From NCBI RefSeq assembly GCF_009729415.1, contig NZ_MPKW01000006.1:62001-126000 (forward strand): a DNA stretch of 64,000 nucleotides, written 5' to 3'. A model generated the notes under the pieces. That model saw only the letters and a program-made list of their open reading frames with translations, ran no database searches and was not told the DNA's origin. Source of the DNA: Mycolicibacterium sp. CBMA 234. GTDB lineage: Bacteria > Actinomycetota > Actinomycetes > Mycobacteriales > Mycobacteriaceae. Numbering within the stretch: the stretch's first letter is position 1; each line of letters begins with the position of its first letter. The translations under genes were made by a program, and so were the position numbers. This document shows, piece after piece, positions 9,506-18,217 of this stretch.

Positions 9506-9541
9506 ACGCGTAGGTGGGGTACGGGTACCCCACCTACGCGT
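9506..9541. terminator. Perfect 17-bp hairpin between convergent genes
   Basis: Arms 9506-9522 and 9525-9541 are perfect reverse complements (start ACGCGTAGGTGGGG) around a central GG. The hairpin sits 4 bases beyond the stop of the minus-strand sulfatase and about 230 bases after the plus-strand glycosylphosphotransferase. Being symmetrical and without a T-run, it is likely a bidirectional tail-less actinobacterial terminator. Confidence 0.7.
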
Positions 9542-9545
9542 GCGA

Positions 9546-12059
9546 TCAGTCGCGGGCGAACGCGCCCATAGCTTCCTTGTTCAGGTCGATGTAGGACTTG
9601 CCGCTCACGTCCACCGCGACGCCCTTGATGGTGCCGCCGGTGAACCGGCCCGGGTTCTGGTACAGATTCGATACGTTGTCGCCGCTGTCGAAGCCGACGC
9701 AAAGGCCGTCGCCGGCCAGGGTGAACTTACCGATCTGGGCGCGCATCGGACCCTGCGCCACGGTGTTGCCGTCGATGTAAAGCTTTGTGGTGCCGATGGA
9801 TTCGCCGTACTTTCCGCTGCTTTCCCGGATGAACTCCATACCCAGGGCATGCTTGCCCGGGGTCAGCGGCGGCGAGGTGAACACCTGCTCCGGCGGGATG
9901 CCCAAGAAGTTGTACACGTAGAACAGCTTGTTGTCCTTGATGAACAACGCGTGACCGCCGAACCGGGACCCATGCGCGAAGATCACACCCTGGGCCTGCG
10001 GAGTGATGTCGACGTCGCCGATGATCTTGTAGTTGCGCCCGCGGATGTTGACAGCCACGCCCTCCGGCACCGGCGAGGCATCCGGGTAGTAGATGTACCG
10101 GTCGCGGGGAGGTTCGAACTGCGGCCGTTCGATATTTAGCTGGTCGAGGGCGCCGCGGTCGTCCAAGGGCAGGACGAAGTTTTTCTTCGCCTCGTCGAAC
10201 CACGCGTCCTGCAGTTCTTTGAGCTTCTCTGGGTGTTGGCTCGCGACATCCGTTGATTCCGAACGGTCCTCGTCGACATGGAACAGCTCCCACTTGTCCT
10301 GGTCGAAGTGGCCCTTTCCACTCAGCGGGGCGTGGAGGGCGGCGGCTTTCCAGCCGTCCTGCCAGATGCCGCGGGTGCCCAGCATGGCGTAGTACTGGTT
10401 CTTTTTCTTCGTGGGTTCATCGGGCTTGGCATCGAAGGTGTACTTCATCGAGACACCGTTGAGTGGGAACTGAGGCACACCGCGATAGTTGTCCGGCATC
10501 TTGATGCCGGTGACATCCAGGATGGTGGCCACGACGTCTGTGGCGTGGTGATACTGGTGCCGGACTTCGCCTTTGGCCTTGATGCCCTTGGGCCAGTGGA
10601 TGACCATCGGGTCGCAGGTGCCGCCGGAGAACTGCGAGTATCGCTTGAACATCTGGAACGGCGTGGAGAAGGCGACGGCCCAGCCGGTGGGGTAGTGGTT
10701 GTACGTGGCCGGGGTGCCCAACTTGTCGATCATGGCCATGTTCTCAGCCAGGTCGTCCGGGTAGCCGTTGAAGAACTTGTTCTCGTTGACCGACCCATTC
10801 GGCGAACCCTCACCGGAGGCGCCGTTGTCGGCGCAGTAGAAGATCAGCGTGTTGTCCATCTGGCCGGTCTGCTCCAGGTACTCGACGACCCGGCCGACCT
10901 GTGCGTCGGTGTACTCGGAGAACCCGGCGAACACCTCGGCCATCCGGGAGAACAGCTTCTTCTCATCGGCGCTCAGCGTGTTCCACGGCCGGACCATATC
11001 CCCATCGATGGCAACATCTTTGGGCAGCGGGTTGATCGGCGTCATCTTGGTGTCCGTGGGCAGGATGCCCTTGTCCTTCATCCGCTGAAGTACCCAGTCG
11101 CGGTAGGCCTCGTAGCCGTCGTCGAACTGGCCCTTGTACTTCGCCGCGTACTCGGTTGGGCTGTGGTGCGGCGCGTGGTTGGCGCCCGGGCAGAACCACA
11201 TGTACCACGGCTTGGACGGGTTGGTGGCCCGCTGATCACGCAGCATCCGAAGTGCTTGATCGGCAAGGTCTTTCGACAGGTGGTAGCCCTGCTCAGGAGA
11301 GTACGGCTGCTCGATGTATCGATTGTCCTCGACCAGATCGGGGTACCACTGGTTGGTCTCGCCACCGAGGTAGCCGTAGAACCGGTCGAAGCCCTTCTGC
11401 ACCGGCCACTCCGATTTGCTGCCGCCGCTCGCCAGGTCCTGCTCTGGGACGTTGTGGTCCTTGCCGATCCAGAACGTGCTGTAACCGTTGTCCTGCAGCA
11501 CCTGTCCGATGGTGGCGCATTCGGCGGGCAAGCGGCCCGAGGCGCCGGGAAAACCGTTGGTGGCCTCTGCGATCGACGCGAAGTTGTTCACGTGGTGGTT
11601 GCGGCCGGTAAGCATGCAGGACCGGGTGGGCGAGCACAGAGCTGTGGTGTGCCACTGCGAATAGATCAAACCGCCGTCGGCGAGCTTCTGCAGCGTCGGC
11701 ATGTTGATACGCCCGCCGTAGGGTGACCACGAGGCCAAGCCGGTGTCGTCGTATAGGACCACCAGCACGTTGGGCGCGCCCTCGGGAGCGTGTTTGAGTT
11801 CCCACGGACTCCAGTCGGGTTTGGAATCGCGCACGTCGAGCTTGATCTCGCCGTGGAAGTTCTTCGTCACCTCATTGGCTGCTGCGCTGCCGTCACCCTC
11901 GCTTGGGGCCGCGCCCTTGTTGTCGCAGCCGGCGATGAACGACGAACCTGCTGCGACACCGGCTGCGGCGGCCAGCCCGCCGATCACGGAGCGCCGAGAC
12001 AGTCTCGGTCCGCTGGAATCGGGGTTGTGTTCGGGTGATGACTCGGTATCGGATGCCAT
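9546..12059 (-). CDS. Tat-exported arylsulfatase (formylglycine type)
   Basis: 837 residues. The N-terminus has a twin-arginine motif (SRRSVIG, 21-27), a hydrophobic stretch and a lipobox-like AGC (Cys45), so a folded, probably lipid-anchored exported enzyme is predicted. The sulfatase core follows: DD at 104-105 for the metal and CSPTR from Cys142, the CxPxR motif converted to formylglycine. It hydrolyses sulfate esters. It is divergent from the second sulfatase and near the activating enzyme. Tat export suits an enzyme that must be modified in the cytoplasm before export. The C-terminal ~200 residues are beta-rich, as in the longer arylsulfatases. Substrate unknown. Confidence 0.88.
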   Translation of the reverse strand: MASDTESSPEHNPDSSGPRLSRRSVIGGLAAAAGVAAGSSFIAGCDNKGAAPSEGDGSAAANEVTKNFHGEIKLDVRDSKPDWSPWELKHAPEGAPNVLVVLYDDTGLASWSPYGGRINMPTLQKLADGGLIYSQWHTTALCSPTRSCMLTGRNHHVNNFASIAEATNGFPGASGRLPAECATIGQVLQDNGYSTFWIGKDHNVPEQDLASGGSKSEWPVQKGFDRFYGYLGGETNQWYPDLVEDNRYIEQPYSPEQGYHLSKDLADQALRMLRDQRATNPSKPWYMWFCPGANHAPHHSPTEYAAKYKGQFDDGYEAYRDWVLQRMKDKGILPTDTKMTPINPLPKDVAIDGDMVRPWNTLSADEKKLFSRMAEVFAGFSEYTDAQVGRVVEYLEQTGQMDNTLIFYCADNGASGEGSPNGSVNENKFFNGYPDDLAENMAMIDKLGTPATYNHYPTGWAVAFSTPFQMFKRYSQFSGGTCDPMVIHWPKGIKAKGEVRHQYHHATDVVATILDVTGIKMPDNYRGVPQFPLNGVSMKYTFDAKPDEPTKKKNQYYAMLGTRGIWQDGWKAAALHAPLSGKGHFDQDKWELFHVDEDRSESTDVASQHPEKLKELQDAWFDEAKKNFVLPLDDRGALDQLNIERPQFEPPRDRYIYYPDASPVPEGVAVNIRGRNYKIIGDVDITPQAQGVIFAHGSRFGGHALFIKDNKLFYVYNFLGIPPEQVFTSPPLTPGKHALGMEFIRESSGKYGESIGTTKLYIDGNTVAQGPMRAQIGKFTLAGDGLCVGFDSGDNVSNLYQNPGRFTGGTIKGVAVDVSGKSYIDLNKEAMGAFARD

Positions 12060-12310
12060 CGGGCCATTATCGAGTGCGCCCAGGTTTCTCGCAGCAATAC
12101 ATCGGATTGGAATTCTGTAACACCCCTTGGGATCTCGACGTGAGCATCAACTTTTCACCGGTGGTGCAAGATTCAGCAAAGGCGGGGCTCGTGACGTTGC
12201 GGCGCCGGGCTGCCCTTCGCGAACGTCAATATCTGGCGCACGCCACAGGTCGCGGGTGTAATCTCCGGGCGATCGCAGACATCGGCAATTGCTGACCGGG
12301 ACGAGGCGTC

Positions 12311-14662
12311 ATGGCAACTGAATTCCAGGGCAAGATCGAACTCGACATCCGCGACTCGGAACCCGACTGGGGTCCGTATGCCGCGCCGACGGCGCCGGCC
12401 GGCGCACCCAATGTGCTGTACCTGGTGTGGGACGACACCGGCATTGCGACCTGGGACTGCTTCGGCGGTCTGGTCGATATGCCAGCCATGCGCCGGATCG
12501 CCGACAGAGGCGTGCGGCTGTCGCAGTTCCACACCACGGCGCTGTGCTCGCCGACCCGCGCGTCGCTGCTAACCGGGCGTAACGCCACCTCGGTGGGTAT
12601 GGCGACCATCGAGGAGTTCACCGACGGATTCCCGAACTGCAATGGCCGCATACCTTTTGAGACCGCATTGCTGTCGGAGGTGCTGGCCGAGCGTGGCTGG
12701 AACACTTACTGCGTCGGCAAATGGCACTTGACTCCACTCGAGGAGTCCAACCTCGCGGCCACAAAGAGGCATTGGCCGCTGGCCCGAGGTTTCGAACGGT
12801 TCTACGGCTTCATGGGCGGCGAGACCGACCAGTGGTACCCGGACCTGGTCTACGACAACCACCCCGTCGCGCCGCCAGCCACGCCTGAAGAGGGGTACCA
12901 CCTGTCAAAAGACCTGGCGGACAAGACCATCGAGTTCATTCGGGACGCCAAGGTGATCGCGCCGGACAAGCCGTGGTTCTCGTACGTGTGCCCGGGTGCC
13001 GGGCACGCGCCGCACCACGTGTTCAAAGAGTGGGCCGACAAGTACGCCGGGAAGTTCGACATGGGCTACGAGGCGTACCGCGAGCTCGTGCTGGAGAACC
13101 AGAAGCGGCTGGGTATCGTGCCGCCCGACACCGAGCTGTCACCGATGAACCCCTACCTGGACGTGAAGGGCCCGAACGGCGAAGCGTGGCCCTGGCAGGA
13201 CACGGTGCGGCCGTGGGATGGGTTGAGCGACGACGAGAAACGGCTCTTCGCCCGGATGGCCGAGGTGTTCGCCGGCTTCCTGTCGTACACGGACGCGCAG
13301 ATCGGCCGGATTCTCGACTATCTGGAGGAATCCGGCCAGCTGGACAACACCATTGTCGTCGTCATCTCCGACAACGGGGCCAGTGGTGAAGGCGGGCCGA
13401 ACGGCTCGGTAAACGAGGTCAAGTTCTTCAACGGCTACATCGACACCGTCGAGGAGAACCTGCGCTACTTCGACAGTCTCGGTTCGCCGGACACCTACAA
13501 CCACTATCCGATCGGCTGGGCGATGGCGTTCAACACGCCCTACAAGCTGTTCAAGCGCTACGCCTCGCATGAAGGTGGTATTGCTGACACCGCAATCATC
13601 AGCTGGCCCAACGGAATCGCGGCGCATGGCGAGGTGCGGGACAACTACGTCAACGTCTCGGACATCACTCCGACGGTCTACGAACTACTGGGCATCGAGC
13701 CGCCCACCGAGGTTCGAGGTGTTGCGCAGCGACCGCTGGAAGGCGTGAGTTTCAAAGCGGCCCTGGATAACCCGACCGCACGCACCGGTAAGACCACGCA
13801 GTTCTACACCATGCTCGGCACCCGCGGTATCTGGCACGACGGCTGGTTCGCCAACACCGTGCACGCTGCCACTCCGTCGGGCTGGTCGCATTTCGACAAG
13901 GACCGCTGGGAGCTGTTCCACATCGAGTCCGACCGCAGCCAGTGTCACGATCTGGCCGCGGAAGATCCGGCGAAACTAGCTGAGCTGCAAGACTTGTGGT
14001 TCGCTGAGGCGGCCAAGTACAGCGGCCTGCCGCTGGCCGACCTGAACATCCTCGAGACCATGACGCGGGAGCGTCCGTATCTCTCTCTCAACCGGCAGAC
14101 GTTCACCTACTATCCCGGAACTGCCGAGGTCGGTATCGGCGCGTGCGTCGAATTGCGCGGACAGTCGTACTCGATCCTTACCGAGGTCGATGTCGAGTCC
14201 GCGGCGGCGCAGGGGGTCCTGGTCAAGCACGGCGCCGGACATGGCGGGCATGTGCTGTTCGTCCAGGACGGTCGGCTGCATTACATCTACAACTTCATGG
14301 GCGAGGACGAGCAAGAGGTGTCTGCACCGGAGCCGCTCCCGCTGGGCCGTCACGTCTTCGGTGTGCGGTACAACCGCACCGGCACCGTCGAAGGCAGTCA
14401 CACGCCGCTCGGCACCGTCGAACTGCACATCGACGACGCCGTGGTGGCGACCCGCGACAACGTGCGGACCCACCCGGGCATGTTCGGTCTCACCGGCGGG
14501 GGAGTGGCCGTCGGACGCAATGACGGCCAGTCGGTGTCGAGCCAGTACTCGGCGCCCTACCCGTTCACCGGAGGTACCATCGCCAAGGTGATTTTCGACG
14601 TATCGGGCACACCGTACGTGAACGTCGAACGGGAACTGGCCCAGGCATTTTCGAAGGACTGA
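12311..14662 (+). CDS. Arylsulfatase (formylglycine type, no signal peptide)
   Basis: 783 residues, clearly paralogous to the divergent sulfatase along its whole length but without the Tat/lipobox leader, so probably cytoplasmic. It keeps the metal pair DD at 41-42, CSPTR starting at Cys79 (the residue converted to formylglycine) and the later VVVISDNGASGEGGPNGSVN segment, split as VVVISDNGASGEGG and PNGSVN. It belongs to the AtsA-like mycobacterial arylsulfatases. It lies 8 bases upstream of the formylglycine-generating enzyme gene and is almost certainly co-transcribed with it. Confidence 0.9.
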   Translation: MATEFQGKIELDIRDSEPDWGPYAAPTAPAGAPNVLYLVWDDTGIATWDCFGGLVDMPAMRRIADRGVRLSQFHTTALCSPTRASLLTGRNATSVGMATIEEFTDGFPNCNGRIPFETALLSEVLAERGWNTYCVGKWHLTPLEESNLAATKRHWPLARGFERFYGFMGGETDQWYPDLVYDNHPVAPPATPEEGYHLSKDLADKTIEFIRDAKVIAPDKPWFSYVCPGAGHAPHHVFKEWADKYAGKFDMGYEAYRELVLENQKRLGIVPPDTELSPMNPYLDVKGPNGEAWPWQDTVRPWDGLSDDEKRLFARMAEVFAGFLSYTDAQIGRILDYLEESGQLDNTIVVVISDNGASGEGGPNGSVNEVKFFNGYIDTVEENLRYFDSLGSPDTYNHYPIGWAMAFNTPYKLFKRYASHEGGIADTAIISWPNGIAAHGEVRDNYVNVSDITPTVYELLGIEPPTEVRGVAQRPLEGVSFKAALDNPTARTGKTTQFYTMLGTRGIWHDGWFANTVHAATPSGWSHFDKDRWELFHIESDRSQCHDLAAEDPAKLAELQDLWFAEAAKYSGLPLADLNILETMTRERPYLSLNRQTFTYYPGTAEVGIGACVELRGQSYSILTEVDVESAAAQGVLVKHGAGHGGHVLFVQDGRLHYIYNFMGEDEQEVSAPEPLPLGRHVFGVRYNRTGTVEGSHTPLGTVELHIDDAVVATRDNVRTHPGMFGLTGGGVAVGRNDGQSVSSQYSAPYPFTGGTIAKVIFDVSGTPYVNVERELAQAFSKD

Positions 14663-14670
14663 ATCAGGTA

Positions 14671-15552
14671 GTGACGCTAACCCGCTTGATCGAGCTGCCC
14701 GGTGGTGAATTCCCGATGGGGTCGGGCGACTTCTACCCCGAAGAGCGACCGGTCCGGTCGGCGTCGGTGGCTGCTTTCGGTATCGAAGAGCACCCAGTCA
14801 CCAATGCCCAGTTCGCTGAATTCGTCTCGGACACCGGCTATTTGACGGTGGCGGAACGGCCGATGGACCCGGCGCTCTATCCAGGGGTTGCGGAGGAGGA
14901 TCTGATCCCAGGCGCCCTGGTGTTCCAGCCGACGAGTGGACCAGTGAACCTGCGGGACTGGCGGCAGTGGTGGGACTGGGCGCCAGGGGCCTGCTGGCGC
15001 CGACCGTTCGGGCCAGGTAGCAACTGGGAAGACAGAGCCGACCACCCCGTCGTGCAGGTCGCCTATACCGACGCCCTGGCGTATGCCCATTGGGCCGGCC
15101 GAAAACTGCCGAGTGAAACACAGTGGGAGTACGCCGCGCGCGGTGGCACCGACACCACGTATGCCTGGGGCGACGAGGTGGCACCTGCTGGGCAGCTGAT
15201 GGCCAACACCTGGCAGGGGCGGTTCCCGTACGAGAACGCCGGCGCTCTCGGTTGGGTAGGCACCTCGCCGGTAGGAACGTTCCCGTGCAACGGATTTGGT
15301 CTCGCCGACATGATCGGCAACGTCTGGGAATGGACCACCACGCCGTTCGCTGGTCCCGCGCCGGAGGCCCCCACGTGTTGCCCGCCCGCGGAGCCGGATC
15401 CCAGCGTCACGCATGCGCTCAAAGGTGGGTCGCACCTCTGTGCGCCCGAGTACTGCCACCGGTACCGCCCGGCAGCGCGATCGCCGCAGTCGCAGGACAG
15501 TGCGACGACGCACATCGGGTTCCGCTGCAGTAACGACCTGAACGAGACATGA
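14671..15552 (+). CDS. Formylglycine-generating enzyme (sulfatase activator)
   Basis: 293 residues of the FGE/SUMF1 family. Features are GGEFPMGSGDFYPEERPVR, HPVTNAQFAEFV, LPSETQWEYAARGG and GNVWEWT. The active-site cysteine pair is Cys257 and Cys262 in GGSHLCAPEYCHRYRPAAR. The enzyme oxidises the Cys of CxPxR in nascent sulfatases to formylglycine in a copper- and oxygen-dependent reaction. GTG start 8 bases after the upstream sulfatase stop; the ribosome site is weak, suggesting translational coupling. It can serve both sulfatases here. Similar to M. tuberculosis Rv0712, from memory. Confidence 0.93.
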   Translation: MTLTRLIELPGGEFPMGSGDFYPEERPVRSASVAAFGIEEHPVTNAQFAEFVSDTGYLTVAERPMDPALYPGVAEEDLIPGALVFQPTSGPVNLRDWRQWWDWAPGACWRRPFGPGSNWEDRADHPVVQVAYTDALAYAHWAGRKLPSETQWEYAARGGTDTTYAWGDEVAPAGQLMANTWQGRFPYENAGALGWVGTSPVGTFPCNGFGLADMIGNVWEWTTTPFAGPAPEAPTCCPPAEPDPSVTHALKGGSHLCAPEYCHRYRPAARSPQSQDSATTHIGFRCSNDLNET

Positions 15553-15577
15553 CCCACGGCTAGTAACGCCCAAATGA

Positions 15578-15973
15578 CTACTGGCGTAGGCGAGATGCGA
15601 GTCCGAGGCTCAGCACAGCCGCCAGTGCCGCGATGACCGCATAGGCCCGCTGGACGCGTTGATCGTCGTGGTGGGCGATCACGGTGCCCAGTGCGTCTAC
15701 GGTGTCGCCGGCCGCACCCCAGGCCACCACGCGGGCGCAGGTTTTCGGGTTGTTGATGGTCGTCAGGGTCGCCGCGCCGATGACGGCGTCGCGGATGCCG
15801 AGGCTGCGGGCGGGGGGAAGGGCCGCGGTTGAGGTGGCGCCGGCGCCGAGCCAGTGTCCGGCAATGGCGCGCGGAGCGACGAGCAGGCCCAGGCCGTAGA
15901 CGATGCGGCTGATGCCGAGTACGCGGACCAGGGCCAGAACCCGGGGACACGGGTCGGATTTGGGGTGGGCCAC
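15578..15973 (-). CDS. Small integral membrane protein, function unknown
   Basis: 131 residues starting at GTG, with GGAAGGAAG 6 bases upstream. Roughly three to four hydrophobic segments separate short loops, including SRIVYGLGLLVAP and SLGIRDAVIGAATL. The pattern resembles small DUF4267-type membrane proteins, but this is only an impression. It is convergent with the FGE gene and divergent from the tetR gene, so it could share the tetR-side control region. No enzymatic motif is visible. Confidence 0.65.
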   Translation of the reverse strand: MAHPKSDPCPRVLALVRVLGISRIVYGLGLLVAPRAIAGHWLGAGATSTAALPPARSLGIRDAVIGAATLTTINNPKTCARVVAWGAAGDTVDALGTVIAHHDDQRVQRAYAVIAALAAVLSLGLASRLRQ

Positions 15974-16076
15974 AGCAGGCTTCCTTCCGGTCGTGGAGAC
16001 GCTGCCGGCCCCGAAGCCCGGCTAGGCTCCGTATCGGCGGGCGAGACGGGACAGCGCCATGCAAAGGTACGATATT

Positions 16077-16090
16077 GATACCTGAGTACC
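16077..16090. promoter_or_regulatory. Candidate TetR operator before the regulator gene
   Basis: GATACCTGAGTACC is an imperfect palindrome (GATAC-N4-GTACC) lying 16 bases upstream of the GTG of the TetR gene. A near-identical copy, inverted (GATACTGAGGTACT), is found at 16889-16902 before the P450 gene. The same site at both promoters flanking a TetR gene suggests autoregulation and control of the downstream operon. Confidence 0.55.
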
Positions 16091-16106
16091 AAGGGGGGAG
16101 GTTTCA

Positions 16107-16721
16107 GTGCAACCAGCGGGTGAGGCTGCGGTGCCGTTGTTCATGCCCGTCGAGGTGCCGACGGATCCCTTCTCGGTCCGAATCCTGGATGCGGCGTACG
16201 AGGAGATTCTCTCGTTGGGGCTGCGCCGGGCCACCCTTGATCAGATCGCCCGGCGGGCGAAGGTCGGCAGGATGACCGTCCATCGGCGGTTTTCCAGCAA
16301 GCAACAACTCATCGCAACGGTGTTGGGCCGGGAGAACGCCCGGGTGGTCGGTGAGCTGGCGCGGGTGGCTGATGCGCAGCCAACCGTGGTCGACGCCCTG
16401 ACAGAATCGCTGGCCTCTGGCATCGAGGCGTTTCGCCACCATGCCCTCTTCGGCCGATTGCTGGAGACCGATCGCGACGACTTGGTGCCATTCTTGACCT
16501 TCGAGGCCGGCCCGCTGATGGTCGTGGCGACGCGGTTCATCGAGGATCAGCTGGGCAAACGGGGATCTGCCTCCGTTGCTCCTCACGCTGCGGAGGCCAT
16601 TTTCCGGGTGTGTCATTCGATCCTGCTGTCGCCGGACGGTGGTCAGGAACTGCGTGATTCGCAGGTGTTGCGCAGCTTTCTGCGCCCGGTGATCAGTGCG
16701 CTCATTCCCGCCGAGGACTGA
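16107..16721 (+). CDS. TetR-family transcriptional regulator
   Basis: 204 residues. An N-terminal helix-turn-helix (about 24-70) contains ILDAAYEEILSLGLRRATLD, then QIARRAKVGRMTVHRRFSSKQQL, split as QIARRAKVGR and MTVHRRFSSK, which is the TetR recognition region. The C-terminal half is a variable ligand-binding domain. GTG start with GGGGGGAGG five bases upstream. It faces the P450/phosphotransferase operon in the same direction, and matching operator-like sites precede both. It most likely represses that operon until a substrate binds. Confidence 0.9.
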   Translation: MQPAGEAAVPLFMPVEVPTDPFSVRILDAAYEEILSLGLRRATLDQIARRAKVGRMTVHRRFSSKQQLIATVLGRENARVVGELARVADAQPTVVDALTESLASGIEAFRHHALFGRLLETDRDDLVPFLTFEAGPLMVVATRFIEDQLGKRGSASVAPHAAEAIFRVCHSILLSPDGGQELRDSQVLRSFLRPVISALIPAED

Positions 16722-16737
16722 CGAAACAATTTTCTGA

Positions 16738-16765
16738 CGCTCGATCTCGATTTGCTGATCGAGCG
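16738..16765 (+). terminator. Hairpin after the tetR gene
   Basis: CGCTCGATC (16738-16746) pairs perfectly with GATCGAGCG (16757-16765) across a 10-base loop, 16 bases after the stop. No T-run follows. It probably separates the tetR transcript from the P450 operon. Confidence 0.5.
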
Positions 16766-16864
16766 CTACGTGCTGCCCTAGCTGGGGTTTTGTGCGCGGC
16801 ATTCTTGTCTGACGGGTCGATTCGGCACGTATCACACCGATTGCGCTATTGAGGTCTACGCCAC

Positions 16865-16902
16865 ACTGAGGTAAGAAGATGCCGAGTTAGTACCTCAGTA
16901 TC
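16865..16902. promoter_or_regulatory. Operator-like inverted repeats before the P450 operon
   Basis: ACTGAGGTA at 16865-16873 is repeated in perfect inverted form (TACCTCAGT) at 16891-16899. The second copy is embedded in AGTACCTCAGTATC (16889-16902), the reverse complement of a close match to the site before tetR. It lies 26 bases before the P450 start. Likely the binding region of the neighbouring TetR regulator. Confidence 0.55.
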
Positions 16903-16927
16903 TCACCGACAGAATCGAGATTGGCCA

Positions 16928-18217
16928 ATGAGCGCCTCCACCAGCGAATGCCCAGCCGGGGCCACCTCGGACACAGGCTGCCCCGTCGCGCCGTACTTTT
17001 CGCCGCTGGATCCCGCAGCCGCCGATGACCACCTGATCGACGGCTGGGCGCGGGCCCGCCGTGAGTCGCCGGTGTTCTACGTCCCCGAGGCCGGCTGGTG
17101 GTGCGTGTGCACCGTCGGGCTGATCGAGGAGGTGCTCAAGCGGCCCGAGGATTTCTCCAGTGCGATCTCCGGAGCGCCGACGTTCGACGTCCCCGAGGAT
17201 CTCAAACACCTTCTCCCCGAAGGCTGGCCGCTGTTCCCGAACCTCGCCTCGACCGATCCGCCAGACCACACTCGGATGCGGTCGCTGGTGCAACCGTCGT
17301 TCTCGATGGTCGCCTCCGGCCGGCGTGCCGAGAACATCGACGAGATCACCCATCACCTGATCGACGAGTTCATCGACGACGGGCATGCCGACCTGGCGGT
17401 GGTGTACTCGCGCCTGGTCCCCATCCACGTCATCGCGCCGATCTGGAAGGTGCCGCTCTCGGATGCGATGCGGATGTACCGCTGGGCCGAGGAAGCCATG
17501 GCCATGGTGATCAACCCGCATTTGACCGACCAGCAGGTCCGCGAATATGCCGTCAGCCAAGGCGAATTCGATACGTATGTGCGTGCGGTCATCGAGGATC
17601 GGCGGGCCAACCGACTCGAGGATGACCTGCTCACCGATCTGATCGAAGCCTCCGAACGCGAAGGCGACGGCGGGCTGTCCGATTCGGAGCTTCGCTCGAT
17701 CCTGGTCGCCGGGATCGCGGCGGGAACCGAGACCACGGCCACCGCAATCGGGCACACCATCCACGCGCTACTGGTCGACCGCAACCGGTGGGAAGACCTG
17801 GGCGCCCACCCGGAGCTGACTCCGAATGTGGTCGAGGAGACGCTGCGTTGGCACCCGCCGGTGCGCAGCATCAACCGGCTCACCACCCGCGAGACGGAAC
17901 TCGGTGGTGTCACCATTCCGGCCAATGCGGTGGTACACATGCCGTTCATCTCCTCCGGACGCGACGAGGCGTTGTTCCCGGAGCCCGACAACTTCGATAT
18001 CCGGCGCTCAAATGTCAAGCGGCACATTCAATTCGGCAAGCTCACCCACCACTGCCTGGGTGCCCCGCTCGCCCGGCTGGAAATCAAGATCGCCATCGAG
18101 AACCTGATGGCCCGCATCCCGGACCTGCGCCTGGCCGCGCACGCCGAACTCAACCACGTGCCGACGGTCGGTGTGCCGGTGCTGGTCGACGGTCTGCACA
18201 CCGAATGGGGCAGCTGA
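16928..18217 (+). CDS. Cytochrome P450
   Basis: 429 residues, the usual size of soluble bacterial P450s. Seen: the I-helix oxygen-activation motif AGIAAGTETT, the K-helix EETLR and the heme loop FGKLTHHCLGAPLARLE, with Cys376 as proximal heme ligand. The N-terminus is cysteine-containing and hydrophilic with no membrane anchor. It would hydroxylate or otherwise oxidise a small hydrophobic substrate with external ferredoxin/reductase; neither partner is encoded nearby. Its stop overlaps the start of the phosphotransferase-like gene by one base (TGATG), so the two are translationally coupled. CYP family and substrate cannot be assigned. Confidence 0.95.
   Translation: MSASTSECPAGATSDTGCPVAPYFSPLDPAAADDHLIDGWARARRESPVFYVPEAGWWCVCTVGLIEEVLKRPEDFSSAISGAPTFDVPEDLKHLLPEGWPLFPNLASTDPPDHTRMRSLVQPSFSMVASGRRAENIDEITHHLIDEFIDDGHADLAVVYSRLVPIHVIAPIWKVPLSDAMRMYRWAEEAMAMVINPHLTDQQVREYAVSQGEFDTYVRAVIEDRRANRLEDDLLTDLIEASEREGDGGLSDSELRSILVAGIAAGTETTATAIGHTIHALLVDRNRWEDLGAHPELTPNVVEETLRWHPPVRSINRLTTRETELGGVTIPANAVVHMPFISSGRDEALFPEPDNFDIRRSNVKRHIQFGKLTHHCLGAPLARLEIKIAIENLMARIPDLRLAAHAELNHVPTVGVPVLVDGLHTEWGS

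Noticed and set aside
10278..11726. 482-residue plus-strand frame opposite the Tat sulfatase
   Set aside because: Antisense shadow; no initiation signal and Val/Gly/Arg-biased composition. The sulfatase reads through with all motifs.
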